11,945 bases of DNA from Microbacteriaceae bacterium (GCA_012511645.1 JAAZFP010000111.1:1-11945), one strand, 5' to 3'. Shown: positions 1 through 8,137, counted from the first letter of the stretch. The notes: generated from the letters alone by a model not told the origin. Numbers and translations are program-made.

Positions 1-3000
1 AGTGTGAGCACCGCGAATGGTTCTGCCCGTTCGCCGAGCAAAAAGTCGCGATACTGCGGCAGCTTTGAAAACGCGCGCAGCACCGAGAGCTGCACCCGAA
101 CCGCGTGTCGTGCGCTCGCGGTGAGCACCATGAGCGATTTGCGGGGTCGCTCGGCAGCGTGCTGCAGCACCAACTGCACGACGCGGTCGACCTCGGCGTC
201 GGTGCTTTCGACTGCGCCCGTGTGAGGGTCAGGCAGCCCTTGCCCGTCTGGCACAAACTCAACGGTGAGGCTCGAGGCACCAAGAAACGTGCCCGCCCAC
301 GGCAGTGAGACAATCTCACCGTCATAGAAGCGAGTGTTGACGAGGCTTGTGAGGTCTTCGCCACCTGCTCGGTAGCTGCGCGTGAGCGCAAGCTCGGGCA
401 GAACGCCACGGAGCATCGCGTAGGCGCTACTGTCGTGCAGATCGTCTTGCGAGAAGTCGTCAGCCTCCGCGTCAACCCCGCGCACCGCGATTTCAAAGCG
501 TGATGGGGTCTGCGTCACCTCGTCACCGAACGCAACGACCTGATTCGCCCGGCGAATCGCACCAACATTTTCGACAAAGGTGGTGGCGCCCGCATCGACC
601 AGCACAACCGCATCGAAGTGCATATCTTGGGGTAGCTCGGCGACCTCGTAGGGCGACATCACCCAAACAGGTGCGAGTGTTCCGAGCAGCGTGGGCGCCT
701 GCGCCGCAAGCGCGTGGATCGAGGCCTCACCGCTGCGCAAGAGGTCTCGCAGCGCGAGCGCCTCACCCCGGTTATCAGCGACCGCGATGCGCCAGGCATC
801 GGCGAGACGGGCCGCAAGCTGAGCTCCGCCAGCGCTTGCGTGGGCGTCATCCACGGTGCGATAGTCGGCCTCGAGTCGTTCGACGACGCCCGTGTTTGCG
901 CTGAGCAGCGCATCGTTGGTGTGCAGCATGCGCTCCAGCGCTGACTGCCACCACGACTGCTCGAGCTCTGCGGCCACCCTGGAAGCGGGAACATGGCGGG
1001 CAGAGAGATCATCAATCAGCACCTCAAGGTGTGCCGATCGCAGTCGCTCGACAATGGCGGTGCGCTCCTGAATGTTCTTGAGCACTTCGCTTTCGCGCGC
1101 CAGGTCAGTTGTGCGTCGCGCCAGCATCGCGAGGGGCATCGATCGCAGCCGCTCACTGTCGTGCTCAGCGCCCAGCACCCGGTCGAGCTCATCGAGCCCC
1201 GTGTAGGCGGTCTGAAAGGAGTCGACCACATCGACGATGCCGAGTGGCACCTCGGGCCTCGCACCAACCACGGTGCTGTAGCGCTGCCACAGCACGCGCT
1301 GCTGCTGAATCTGGGTGAGCCTCGCGTACATGTCGCTCACATGCACGCCGGGCCGCACATATTCGCGGGCAAGCTTGCGCAGGCGTCGACGATTTGCGCT
1401 CGTCATATCGTCGCCACCGCGCGGGGCGTGCGCCGCAACCACCTCAGAGATCGAGCGGTCAAACACGTCTGGTGAGAAGCGGTCGAGCGTGTCGCGCACT
1501 CCCATGAGCAGGCGCAGATACACACCGAGCTCGGCAATCGTCTCGTATGGGCGCAGCGTGGTCTGCTCGATCAGCTCGTTGGCCTGCGAAATGAGTCTCG
1601 GCAGCTGCGTCTCGGCGAGATCGACCGCGAGCGCATACGCGCTGCGGGCAGCCTCGGTCGTGGTGAAGTTCACGCCGTACCAGGGCGAGTCGCTGGGGCC
1701 ATACTCGAACTGACCAAGCCTCGCCGCCTCGGTCAGGTCTTCGGCGACCGAGCTGCGGTCAAGCGTGAGCTGAGAGAGTGCGCGATCATCGAGGCGCACC
1801 GTAGTTGCCGGTGCATGCTCGAGCATCGAGAGCCTGGTGAGTTCGCGCAGCGCCTGCAGCGGCGAGATCCCGAACCGGGCGTCAGGAGTGGTGAGGGCGC
1901 CGTTGTAACCGAGCAGCACCCCGCGCAGGCGCACGAGCGCGTCATCAATATCGCGCAGCGATGGGGCTGCTGCGCGCTCATTGCGGCTGATCGATTCGAC
2001 CAGGTTGCGGCGCAGCACTCGCGGGGTCGCCGCGAGGCCCTGCAGACCGACACGATTCAGTCGGTGCGAGATGCCGTCGAGCGTTGATCGCCTGGGCGAG
2101 ACCACCATGACACGCTTGCCTCCACGCACCAGCTCACCCACAGCGTTCACCACGGTCTGGGTGCCACCGGTTCCGGGCAGGGTACGCACGACCATGGAAT
2201 GCCCGGCCGCGATCTGAGCGAGCACATCATCCTGCTCAATGTCAGCGTCATACAGGTGGCGGTCGGTCTCTGGCGCGCGCTCATTGGACGGGGTGGCCGT
2301 CACTGGGCGGTACGCCGCGTCGAGCTGCTCTTTCGCAACCTCACTCCCGCAGACCGCTTGCAGAATCGGCGTGTCGAGGGAGCGCGTGTCTGCGACCATT
2401 CGCTGGGCGACGCTGTGGAACGACGACGCCACCAAGCGCGGCTGCACGACAAACCCGGCGACACCGGTCACCATTTGACGCAGTCGGTCGATCACTGGCT
2501 GAGGCTTAAACACACCCTCGCTCTGCGACAGCTCGAGTAGTGTGCGCGCATCAATGACAATGCCAAACTGCTGACGAAGCGCGGCGAGCAGCTCACCATT
2601 GACCGTCGGATGCTTCTTGAGCTTTAACTCAAAATCGCGGCCATACCGGCGAATCGCGAGGGGGCGCAACAGAACGGGCGCGCAAAACTCTTCACCTTCA
2701 AAGCTCCACTTGGCGATGCCCACACCGAGGTGCACCGTCTCGAGGCCACGCACCGTGCGCATCTCGGTCGCCTTGTCGGTGACTCTACCCGCTGCAATGC
2801 GGGCCTGGCGCAGCGCGACATCATCACGGATCAACGCAGAGAGCAGAATCTTCTGCCCCGTGATGAACTGTGGCATACCGCCCGGGTGAGTGGTCGAAAG
2901 CTCGATGCGGGTGCTGGGCTCATCGTCGAAGTGAAGCAGTGGGCTTGTGCCACCGATCCGTGAGAGCTCTTCTCGCCACTGACGGTGTTCGGCGGCATAC

Positions 3001-3110
3001 GCCTCGACCGCGACCGGCCCGCTCACGAGTGGTGCCTCTGTCTCGATGACGTCGGTCTCGTTCGTCGACGAGTCGACGTCCAGTTTCGGCGCGAGTGATC
3101 CTTCGCTCAC
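1..3110 (-). CDS. DUF4011-type SF1 helicase-like protein with degenerate ATPase motifs (C-terminus off window)
   Basis: The frame is open from a GTG at 3110 to the window edge, giving 1,036 codons without a stop. Residues ~40-190 resemble the N-terminal DUF4011 region of large bacterial SF1 helicases. The P-loop is at residues 311-319 and reads LPGTGGTQT, where relatives have GPPGTGKSQT, so glycine 316 replaces the catalytic lysine. The Walker B position (FDAVVLVDAG, residues 832-841) has Asp-Ala instead of Asp-Glu. A weak motif III (GDEVTQTP) and a recognisable SYRAGGEDL / RFYDGEIVSLP block follow. The middle (~350-800) is alpha-helical in character with no clear domain. Motifs V and VI would lie beyond the left edge. 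Sequence shows a helicase ancestor; loss of ATP hydrolysis is inferred. No good ribosome site precedes 3110: a GGGAGG lies 17 nt upstream. An in-frame GTG at 3185 is the alternative start, with a TAG just above it. Confidence 0.8.
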   Translation of the reverse strand, partial: MSEGSLAPKLDVDSSTNETDVIETEAPLVSGPVAVEAYAAEHRQWREELSRIGGTSPLLHFDDEPSTRIELSTTHPGGMPQFITGQKILLSALIRDDVALRQARIAAGRVTDKATEMRTVRGLETVHLGVGIAKWSFEGEEFCAPVLLRPLAIRRYGRDFELKLKKHPTVNGELLAALRQQFGIVIDARTLLELSQSEGVFKPQPVIDRLRQMVTGVAGFVVQPRLVASSFHSVAQRMVADTRSLDTPILQAVCGSEVAKEQLDAAYRPVTATPSNERAPETDRHLYDADIEQDDVLAQIAAGHSMVVRTLPGTGGTQTVVNAVGELVRGGKRVMVVSPRRSTLDGISHRLNRVGLQGLAATPRVLRRNLVESISRNERAAAPSLRDIDDALVRLRGVLLGYNGALTTPDARFGISPLQALRELTRLSMLEHAPATTVRLDDRALSQLTLDRSSVAEDLTEAARLGQFEYGPSDSPWYGVNFTTTEAARSAYALAVDLAETQLPRLISQANELIEQTTLRPYETIAELGVYLRLLMGVRDTLDRFSPDVFDRSISEVVAAHAPRGGDDMTSANRRRLRKLAREYVRPGVHVSDMYARLTQIQQQRVLWQRYSTVVGARPEVPLGIVDVVDSFQTAYTGLDELDRVLGAEHDSERLRSMPLAMLARRTTDLARESEVLKNIQERTAIVERLRSAHLEVLIDDLSARHVPASRVAAELEQSWWQSALERMLHTNDALLSANTGVVERLEADYRTVDDAHASAGGAQLAARLADAWRIAVADNRGEALALRDLLRSGEASIHALAAQAPTLLGTLAPVWVMSPYEVAELPQDMHFDAVVLVDAGATTFVENVGAIRRANQVVAFGDEVTQTPSRFEIAVRGVDAEADDFSQDDLHDSSAYAMLRGVLPELALTRSYRAGGEDLTSLVNTRFYDGEIVSLPWAGTFLGASSLTVEFVPDGQGLPDPHTGAVESTDAEVDRVVQLVLQHAAERPRKSLMVLTASARHAVRVQLSVLRAFSKLPQYRDFLLGERAEPFAVLT

Positions 3111-3312
3111 GGGGCCAGTGCTACTAGCCTCCCGTGGCTCGCCAGACTCTGCGCCCTCGCGCTTTCGACGGTCTACACTCCACACACCGTCACCCTACGC
3201 GCGGAACCACCGAAATCGCGGCACATTGTTCGGCGCGCCGCAGCCCAGCACTGGTCTCCACACCGCTCTGTACCCCGGCGCCGCGCGGGCATCGGGGCAC
3301 AGAGCGCACGCA
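3111..3312. other. Intergenic gap between permease and helicase-like gene
   Basis: No gene is supported here. A GC-rich inverted repeat (CCCCG at 3273-3277, CGGGG at 3293-3297) lies just past the permease stop. It has no following U-tract, so I do not call it a terminator. The helicase-like gene could start as far up as 3185. Confidence 0.5.
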
Positions 3313-4632
3313 CTACTCGGACAGCAGGGTGGCGGTGTTGCTTGGGCCCCGCAGCTTCGAGATCCAGGCCATCAGGTGATAGACGAGGATCGCGGCCAGC
3401 GTGCCCAGCGCGATGCCGTTGAACACGATCGGGTTGCTCTCGGTGCCAATGATCAGCCCGAAGTCAGCGATGCCGACGACAAGCGCAATCGCCGCGGTGA
3501 ACTGATTGATCGGCTTTGTGAAGTCCACCTTGTGGTCGATCCAGATCTTCACACCGATGAGCCCGATGAGCCCATAGAGCGCGACAGTCACGCCGGCAAG
3601 CACGCCCGAGGGAACCGAGAAAATCACCGCACCGACCTTCGGCGAGAAGCCGAGCAGGATGGCGATGATGCCCGCCACCCAGTACGCCGCGGTCGAGTAC
3701 ACACGAGTGGCCGCCATGACCCCGATGTTTTCACCGTAGGTGGTGGTGCCCGATCCGCCGCCGAAGCCGGCCAACATCGTGGAGAGGCCATCGGCGAGCA
3801 GCGCGCGACCGGTCAGCGGGTCAAGGTCACGGTTGATCATGAGACCAACGCTCTTCACATGACCCACGTTCTCGGCCACGAGCACCAGCACGACGGGCAA
3901 GAACATCGGCAGCAGCCCCCAGAGTGAGGGATCGGCGAACGGGTTCGCGGGCAGGTGGAAGTCGGGGAGGCCGATCCAGGCGGCCTCTGCGACGCCCGAG
4001 AAATCAATCTCGCCCATGAGGATCGCGGCAATATACCCAACCACCATGCCGAGCACAATGGAGAGGCGGCCGATGAGCCCACGGAACGCAACGGTGATCA
4101 GCAGGACCGCCACGATCGTGATGAGCGCCACCCAGCCGGAGTTCTCGGTCGCGTTCCAATTGTCTTTCACGACTGGGGCAAGGTTGAACCCGATCAGCGC
4201 GACGATGGCGCCCATGACGACCGGCGGCATGAGCGCATTAATCCAGCCCGTGCCGAACTTCTGCACGATGAGACCAACGATCGCCATCAGCACGCCGATC
4301 GCGAGAATGCCGAACGAGGCGCGAGCGATGTCACCTCCCGCTGTTGCGGCAAGAATCGGGGCGATAAACGCGAATGATGACCCAAGGTAGCTCGGCAGGC
4401 GGTTGCCGGTCAGCAGCAGGAAGAGCAGCGTGCCCACGCCCGAGAAGAAGAGCGTCGCGGTCGGTGGAAACCCGGTGATCAGCGGCACGAGGAAGGTCGC
4501 ACCAAACATTGCGACGACGTGCTGCGCGCCGAACCCAATGGTCTTCGGCCAGCTCAGCCGCTCTTCGGGGAGAACAATCGCGTCAGCCTCGACGGTCTTG
4601 CCATTCCCATGCTGCTTCCAGGACATACTCAT
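3313..4632 (-). CDS. uraA: NCS2-family uracil/xanthine permease
   Basis: A 439-residue integral membrane protein with many hydrophobic helices, matching the 420-440 residues usual for uracil permeases. It should import a nucleobase, probably uracil, by proton symport. Family marks are visible: GAQHVVAMF in the first helix (~35-43), VAENVGHVK with Glu254, and TTTYGENIGVMA with Glu301. These two glutamates correspond to the substrate-binding pair of E. coli UraA (Glu241, Glu290). The start ATG is preceded by AAGGAG at 4638-4643; a second ATG two codons later is less well spaced. It lies 159 bp downstream of the cupin gene on the same strand, so it may have its own promoter. Xanthine or another base as substrate cannot be excluded from sequence. 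Confidence 0.9.
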   Translation of the reverse strand: MSMSWKQHGNGKTVEADAIVLPEERLSWPKTIGFGAQHVVAMFGATFLVPLITGFPPTATLFFSGVGTLLFLLLTGNRLPSYLGSSFAFIAPILAATAGGDIARASFGILAIGVLMAIVGLIVQKFGTGWINALMPPVVMGAIVALIGFNLAPVVKDNWNATENSGWVALITIVAVLLITVAFRGLIGRLSIVLGMVVGYIAAILMGEIDFSGVAEAAWIGLPDFHLPANPFADPSLWGLLPMFLPVVLVLVAENVGHVKSVGLMINRDLDPLTGRALLADGLSTMLAGFGGGSGTTTYGENIGVMAATRVYSTAAYWVAGIIAILLGFSPKVGAVIFSVPSGVLAGVTVALYGLIGLIGVKIWIDHKVDFTKPINQFTAAIALVVGIADFGLIIGTESNPIVFNGIALGTLAAILVYHLMAWISKLRGPSNTATLLSE

Positions 4633-4658
4633 CTGCTCTCCTTAGAGCTCTGTTGACA

Positions 4659-4678
4659 CACTGAGTACGACTCTAGTG
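4659..4678 (-). promoter_or_regulatory. Possible promoter and imperfect dyad upstream of uraA
   Basis: On the minus strand TAGAGT (4670-4675) fits the actinobacterial -10 pattern TANNNT and would start transcription about 30 nt before the permease ATG. It sits inside an imperfect inverted repeat: CACTGAGT at 4659-4666 against ACTCTAGTG at 4670-4678, with one extra base in one arm. No convincing -35 is visible. The dyad could be an operator, but no regulator can be named. Confidence 0.3.
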
Positions 4679-4791
4679 CTCACAGGCAGTGCTCAGAAAG
4701 CAGCATGTTCGGCTGCACGCGCACGAGCGATCATCACACCAGCAGCGCCACTTGCTTGCGATCGGCCACGCTCGGTCGGCGGCCAGCCGGC

Positions 4792-5151
4792 TCACTCCGT
4801 CGCGAGGTACACCTTTCGAATGTGGTCTTTCACGATCCAGCGGGTTTTCGTGCCTGCGGTCAACCGCATGACGTCACCCGTCTTCACGTCGACGCTTCGC
4901 CCCTCATCAAGGAGTTTGACCGTCGCACCACCCGAAATCACCACGAAGACTTCGTCGACCTCGGTATCAAGCACTGCTCCGTCGCGAAGCTCCCAGATGC
5001 CCGCCTCGCAGCCGCCGATCGTGCCGAGTTCGAGCACCCCCTGTCGAGGGTTGCCGTAGTCCACCTCGTCCGCGGGCACCGGCTTCAGCGGAACGATCGC
5101 TCCCCTGCCGTGCACCACACCGTTTGATCCTTCTGGAAGCAGCGTGCTCAT
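4792..5151 (-). CDS. Cupin_3 (DUF861) small cupin protein
   Basis: A 119-residue single-domain cupin. The C-terminal half carries the DUF861/Cupin_3 pattern: VDEVFVVISGGATV (~66-79), TGDVMRLTAG (~91-100) and the closing WIVKDHIRKVYLA. Members of this family form small beta-barrels; some act on ureidoglycine, while many are of unknown function and sit beside amine oxidases. It starts 24 bp after the stop of the FAD oxidoreductase, with AGAGGA about 8 nt upstream of the ATG, so the two are very likely one operon. The exact reaction is unknown. Confidence 0.82.
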   Translation of the reverse strand: MSTLLPEGSNGVVHGRGAIVPLKPVPADEVDYGNPRQGVLELGTIGGCEAGIWELRDGAVLDTEVDEVFVVISGGATVKLLDEGRSVDVKTGDVMRLTAGTKTRWIVKDHIRKVYLATE

Positions 5152-5175
5152 CAGTTCATCCTCTCTTGTGCGTCT

Positions 5176-6597
5176 CTAGGAGTCGAAGCCCAGCCCGAGC
5201 GCGTCGAGCGTTTTCAGCAGCACATTGCGCTTGCCGTGGTTGTGGTCGGCGCGGTCGAGTGACCAGCGAGTGATGTTCACCCCGATGCTCGCGAGCGGCT
5301 CGGGTGGGAACGGCAGCGGCACCTCGCGCACCATCGCGAGCTCCGTGCGCTCGGTGATGCGCCCTTCGAGGCGATCCACGAGCACGTCAGCAGCGAAGTG
5401 AGTGGCGCCCACTCCGAGCCCCGTGAACCCGGCAACGTACTGCACGCGGCCACCGTAGCCCTGCCCGAAGAACGCGCAGAATCGGGTCGAGGTGTCGATC
5501 ACTCCGGCCCACCGGTGCGTGAATTTCAGGCCCGCCAACTGTGGGAACGTCGTGAAGAAGTGGTTCGCGAGGCGCCGGTAGCTTTGCTCCCGATCTTCGT
5601 AGGCCTCGCGGATGCGGCCACCCGCGTAATAGATCGCGTCATACCCGCCCCACAGAATGCGGTTGTCTTTGGTGAGCCGAGAGTAATGGAACTGGTTGGC
5701 CATGTCGGCGAGGCCTTCGCGCCCCTCCCAACCGATCGAGGCGAGTTGTTCGTCGCTCAGCGGCTCGGTCATCAGCACATAGTCATAGACCGGCACCGTG
5801 TGAAACACATAGCGTTTGAGCAGCGAGGGAAACACATTCGTGCAGAGCGCCGCGCGCTGACCCGTCACCACACCGTGCTCGGTCTCGAAGCGGAGGGGCT
5901 CCCCCTCGTCACCGGCAAGCGTGATGACCCGCGAGTGCTCGAAGATTTCAACACCGATGCTCGCGGCATGCCTCGCGAGCTCTTGCGCGAGCTTTGCGGG
6001 GTGCAGGTTTGCGTTCTCGTGCGGCGAGAAGTCACCACCCAAGAACGTCGGCGACGCGATGCGCTGCTGCACCGCCTTCGCGTCAAGCGTCTCGACAAGC
6101 GGATCGGGGCTCTCGCCCAGCCACTCCACCTGGTACGGCTCGTTGGCGACGGAGAGCTGGCCGGTGCGCTCGAAATCAACATCGAGGCCATGTTCAGTGA
6201 TGAACGCCTCCATGGCGTCGAGGTTTTCGTAGCCCATGCGTCGAAGCTGCTCAACGTCGTCCGGCCAACGAGACTCGGCGTTCGGCTCACCGTGCGTGAT
6301 GCTCGCCTCGCAGAAGCCGCCGTTGCGGCCCGAGGCCGCCCCGCCGATGCGCTTTGCTTCGAGCAGCACGACGCGGCGATCGGGGTGTTCGGTCTTCAGC
6401 TTGATCGCGGTCCAGAGCCCCGCGTAGCCACCGCCGACCACCACATCGTCAGCGTTCAGCGAGCCGGGAACGTGGGGGTAGCGCACCGCGGTGTCAGCGA
6501 CGTCTTCGATCCAAAAGCACGCGAGCTTCGTGCCGGCAAGCGACTGATCAACAATCGATGGCGCGGGTGGGTTCTGTTCAAAAATAGTGGGGTGCAT
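5176..6597 (-). CDS. FAD-dependent oxidoreductase, DAO family (gamma-glutamylputrescine oxidase-like)
   Basis: The family assignment rests on the FAD-binding fold: VVVGGGYAGLW (residues ~52-62) is the dinucleotide GxGxxG loop, Glu80 at the end of the second strand should bind the ribose, and ASGRNGG (88-94) is the flavin loop seen in PuuB/OrdL-type amine oxidases. The C-terminus GYGGRVQYVAGFTGLGVGATHFAA is the second FAD-contacting block. It probably oxidises a primary or secondary amine, with gamma-glutamylputrescine the best-known substrate of the group, but substrate specificity cannot be read. I choose the ATG at 6597 (473 aa), with GAGG 7 nt upstream. A longer in-frame start at 6708 would add a low-complexity stretch overlapping the upstream membrane-protein gene. 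A weak -10-like TAGACT (6633-6638) lies ahead of it. Confidence 0.85.
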   Translation of the reverse strand: MHPTIFEQNPPAPSIVDQSLAGTKLACFWIEDVADTAVRYPHVPGSLNADDVVVGGGYAGLWTAIKLKTEHPDRRVVLLEAKRIGGAASGRNGGFCEASITHGEPNAESRWPDDVEQLRRMGYENLDAMEAFITEHGLDVDFERTGQLSVANEPYQVEWLGESPDPLVETLDAKAVQQRIASPTFLGGDFSPHENANLHPAKLAQELARHAASIGVEIFEHSRVITLAGDEGEPLRFETEHGVVTGQRAALCTNVFPSLLKRYVFHTVPVYDYVLMTEPLSDEQLASIGWEGREGLADMANQFHYSRLTKDNRILWGGYDAIYYAGGRIREAYEDREQSYRRLANHFFTTFPQLAGLKFTHRWAGVIDTSTRFCAFFGQGYGGRVQYVAGFTGLGVGATHFAADVLVDRLEGRITERTELAMVREVPLPFPPEPLASIGVNITRWSLDRADHNHGKRNVLLKTLDALGLGFDS

Positions 6598-6635
6598 GTG
6601 ATGCCTCGTCGTTGGGGATGAATGCGTGTTGAAGT

Positions 6636-6818
6636 CTACTGCTCCGGCGGCTTCATAATCGCGCCGCTCGCGAGCCCCAGCGCAACGCCGGCCGGCAGCC
6701 AGAGCCAAAACTGTGTGAGCAGGCTAATCACCACACCGACGATGGCACCCATGATGATGCCGATGATGATCTGCTTTCGCCTGGCCTCGGGACTCACCGA
6801 TGGTTTCTTCTTGGTCAT
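6636..6818 (-). CDS. Small two-helix membrane protein, unknown function
   Basis: A 60-residue protein with a basic N-terminus (TKKK, RRK) and two hydrophobic segments, ~17-34 and ~38-55, separated by a short turn near QFW; the positive-inside rule puts the N-terminus in the cytoplasm. Its ATG overlaps the stop of the CYTH gene as ATGA, and AGGAGG lies at 6829-6834, 10 nt upstream, so translation is probably coupled. The good ribosome site and overlap support a real gene despite its length. I do not recognise a function. Confidence 0.7.
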   Translation of the reverse strand: MTKKKPSVSPEARRKQIIIGIIMGAIVGVVISLLTQFWLWLPAGVALGLASGAIMKPPEQ

Positions 6819-7489
6819 CGTTCTTCAGCCTCCTGCCGCATGGCACGTTGAATTTTTGAGGTGCCGCGCACCCGCGTTGCTCCGGCGGCAACGAGCAACG
6901 GCTCGACGAGGTCAAGCAGCTTTGCGCCAGTCGCAGCATCAGAACCGGCCGCCGGGAGCAGCTCTGCCTCCCACTCACGCCACTGCTGACGGCGTCCGGT
7001 GAGCTCGTTCGTGGCGTCGACCGTGTCATCGGCAAGCTCGATGATCGCCTCACCATCGCTGTTGCGCACCACCGTTGTGTCGCGAATCGTGTGCAGCGTC
7101 GCGATCGCGTTCACCCGCGGAGCCGCGGTGTCGCTGCCTCGCTGATCGTGACCCTCATTCTCGCCAAATTTCTCGCGCAGCACCTCGCGCACCCCGTCGG
7201 GCATCTCCTGCGAGTCGGGCCACAGCAGCTCGTGCGCGCCGTCGTCGCCCTTCGACTTCAGGTGCCAGCCAGCGTCTTTTCCACCGATGCGACGCCTCAG
7301 CGCGAGCCGCTGCGCAGCGAGCGCCCCGTCGGGGGTATCAAAGTAGGTCGCCTGCATGGAGTGCCGCTCCGCAGGGTCAACAGAGCACCCAATCGTGGCA
7401 AAGTCTGTACCTGAGGGCAGCGTGCGGCCCTCGTCGACCGCGTACTTGCGTTCGACTTCGACGGTTGAGATCGCGCCATGAAAAGTCAC
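6815..7489 (-). CDS. CYTH domain protein (triphosphate tunnel metalloenzyme family)
   Basis: A 224-residue protein with the N-terminal ExExK signature (Glu11, Glu13, Lys15) that defines CYTH enzymes. Further tunnel-type residues are visible: LALRRRIGGKDAGWHLKSK (~62-80), a charged EWEAELL near 172 and the closing TSKIQRAM. Family members bind triphosphate with divalent metal, acting as inorganic triphosphatases or adenylate cyclases. Many actinobacterial CYTH proteins carry a C-terminal CHAD domain; this one does not. The start is a GTG with no ribosome site, but TAGGCT ends exactly 6 nt upstream, so the mRNA is probably leaderless. It heads a minus-strand unit with the small membrane protein. 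Confidence 0.85.
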   Translation of the reverse strand: MTFHGAISTVEVERKYAVDEGRTLPSGTDFATIGCSVDPAERHSMQATYFDTPDGALAAQRLALRRRIGGKDAGWHLKSKGDDGAHELLWPDSQEMPDGVREVLREKFGENEGHDQRGSDTAAPRVNAIATLHTIRDTTVVRNSDGEAIIELADDTVDATNELTGRRQQWREWEAELLPAAGSDAATGAKLLDLVEPLLVAAGATRVRGTSKIQRAMRQEAEER

Positions 7490-7495
7490 ACCCCA

Positions 7496-7501
7496 AGCCT
7501 A
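7496..7501 (-). promoter_or_regulatory. -10 element for leaderless CYTH mRNA
   Basis: TAGGCT on the minus strand fits TANNNT and ends 6 nt before the GTG at 7489, which places the transcription start on the start codon. No -35 is clear. The 33-bp gap 7490-7522 must serve both divergent genes. Confidence 0.5.
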
Positions 7502-7510
7502 TTGCGTGAA

Positions 7511-7516
7511 TACACT
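7511..7516 (+). promoter_or_regulatory. -10 element for the divergent plus-strand gene
   Basis: TACACT fits TANNNT and ends 6 nt before the GTG at 7523. There is no ribosome site, so a leaderless transcript starting at the GTG is the simplest reading. No -35 is clear. Confidence 0.5.
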
Positions 7517-7522
7517 GGCTGG

Positions 7523-8059
7523 GTGAGAGATCGTGATGCTTGTGAGCGCGCACGCGCGACCTGCCGCGACACCGCGGCCCAGCTGAGTGATGCCCGGGTG
7601 CCCACCGAGGCGCTCGCCCGCTTCGTCGAGCCGGGCAAGCGACTGCTCATATTCCCTCGCGCCGCAACCATGGCGCCAGAGGGGGCCGTGTGGCGACTTG
7701 GCACCCTGCTGCTCGGCGAAAGCGGTGAGCTCTGGGCCGCGGGCAAGGTCACTCGGGCTGCTGAGCGTGGTCGCGTGGGCTATCAGTCAGTGTCGCGCGA
7801 GGATCGCAAAGACCTCGCCGCGGCGGCACTCAAGGGCGGGTATCCCGAGGGCACCGTCGTCAATTTTGATGCGCACGCGTTAACGCTGACACCCGAATCA
7901 GTCGCGAACCTGGGCGCCGAGGATCCGATTGGGTTCGACGAGGGCGAAGTGCGGGTGCGCTGGCGGGCTGGCGCCCCCCTTTCGGGAGCGCTAACGCTCG
8001 CACAGTATTTGAGCGAGCGGGCCGGGTTGCTCATCGACCCGCCACTTGGCGCCACCTAA
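7523..8059 (+). CDS. Unrecognised conserved-looking protein, 178 aa
   Basis: A soluble-looking alpha/beta protein with no signal peptide, membrane segment or catalytic motif I can name. The core is ATMAPEGAVWRLGTLLL (~48-64), followed by LWAAGKVTRA and a stretch ending in YPEGTVVNFDA. I have a loose memory of similar short Microbacteriaceae proteins being labelled glutaminase, but I see no glutaminase active-site motif and do not adopt that name. The start GTG at 7523 is chosen because a -10-like hexamer ends 6 nt before it. An in-frame ATG at 7478 would overlap the divergent CYTH start and has no ribosome site. The frame has good coding character and uses the same codon bias as its neighbours. 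Confidence 0.7.
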   Translation: MRDRDACERARATCRDTAAQLSDARVPTEALARFVEPGKRLLIFPRAATMAPEGAVWRLGTLLLGESGELWAAGKVTRAAERGRVGYQSVSREDRKDLAAAALKGGYPEGTVVNFDAHALTLTPESVANLGAEDPIGFDEGEVRVRWRAGAPLSGALTLAQYLSERAGLLIDPPLGAT

Positions 8060-8063
8060 GCCA

Positions 8064-8085
8064 CGCGACACTTCCGCGACACTTC
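8064..8085. repeat. Tandem 11-bp duplication
   Basis: CGCGACACTTC occurs twice with no spacer, 8064-8074 and 8075-8085, just after the stop of the plus-strand gene. It looks like a slippage duplication; no function is evident. Confidence 0.7.
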
Positions 8086-8137
8086 GCCAGTATGGTTCCC
8101 GCGCGGGACACATACGAACAGGTCATACACACAGCAG

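Noticed and set aside
3273..3297. GC hairpin after the permease as a terminator
   Set aside because: The stem is only 5 bp around a long loop and no U-run follows on the minus strand.
3046..3927. 293-codon plus-strand frame
   Set aside because: It spans the intergenic gap and is antisense to the permease. The product is rich in Arg, His, Asp and Glu, typical of a shadow frame.
5398..6621. 407-codon open frame on the plus strand
   Set aside because: It is antisense to the FAD oxidoreductase, whose motifs are clear, and has no domain or ribosome site. High GC commonly keeps such shadow frames open.
6598..6708. Longer N-terminus for the FAD oxidoreductase
   Set aside because: The added 37 residues are not family-like, overlap the small membrane protein gene, and the ATG at 6597 has a GAGG at good spacing.
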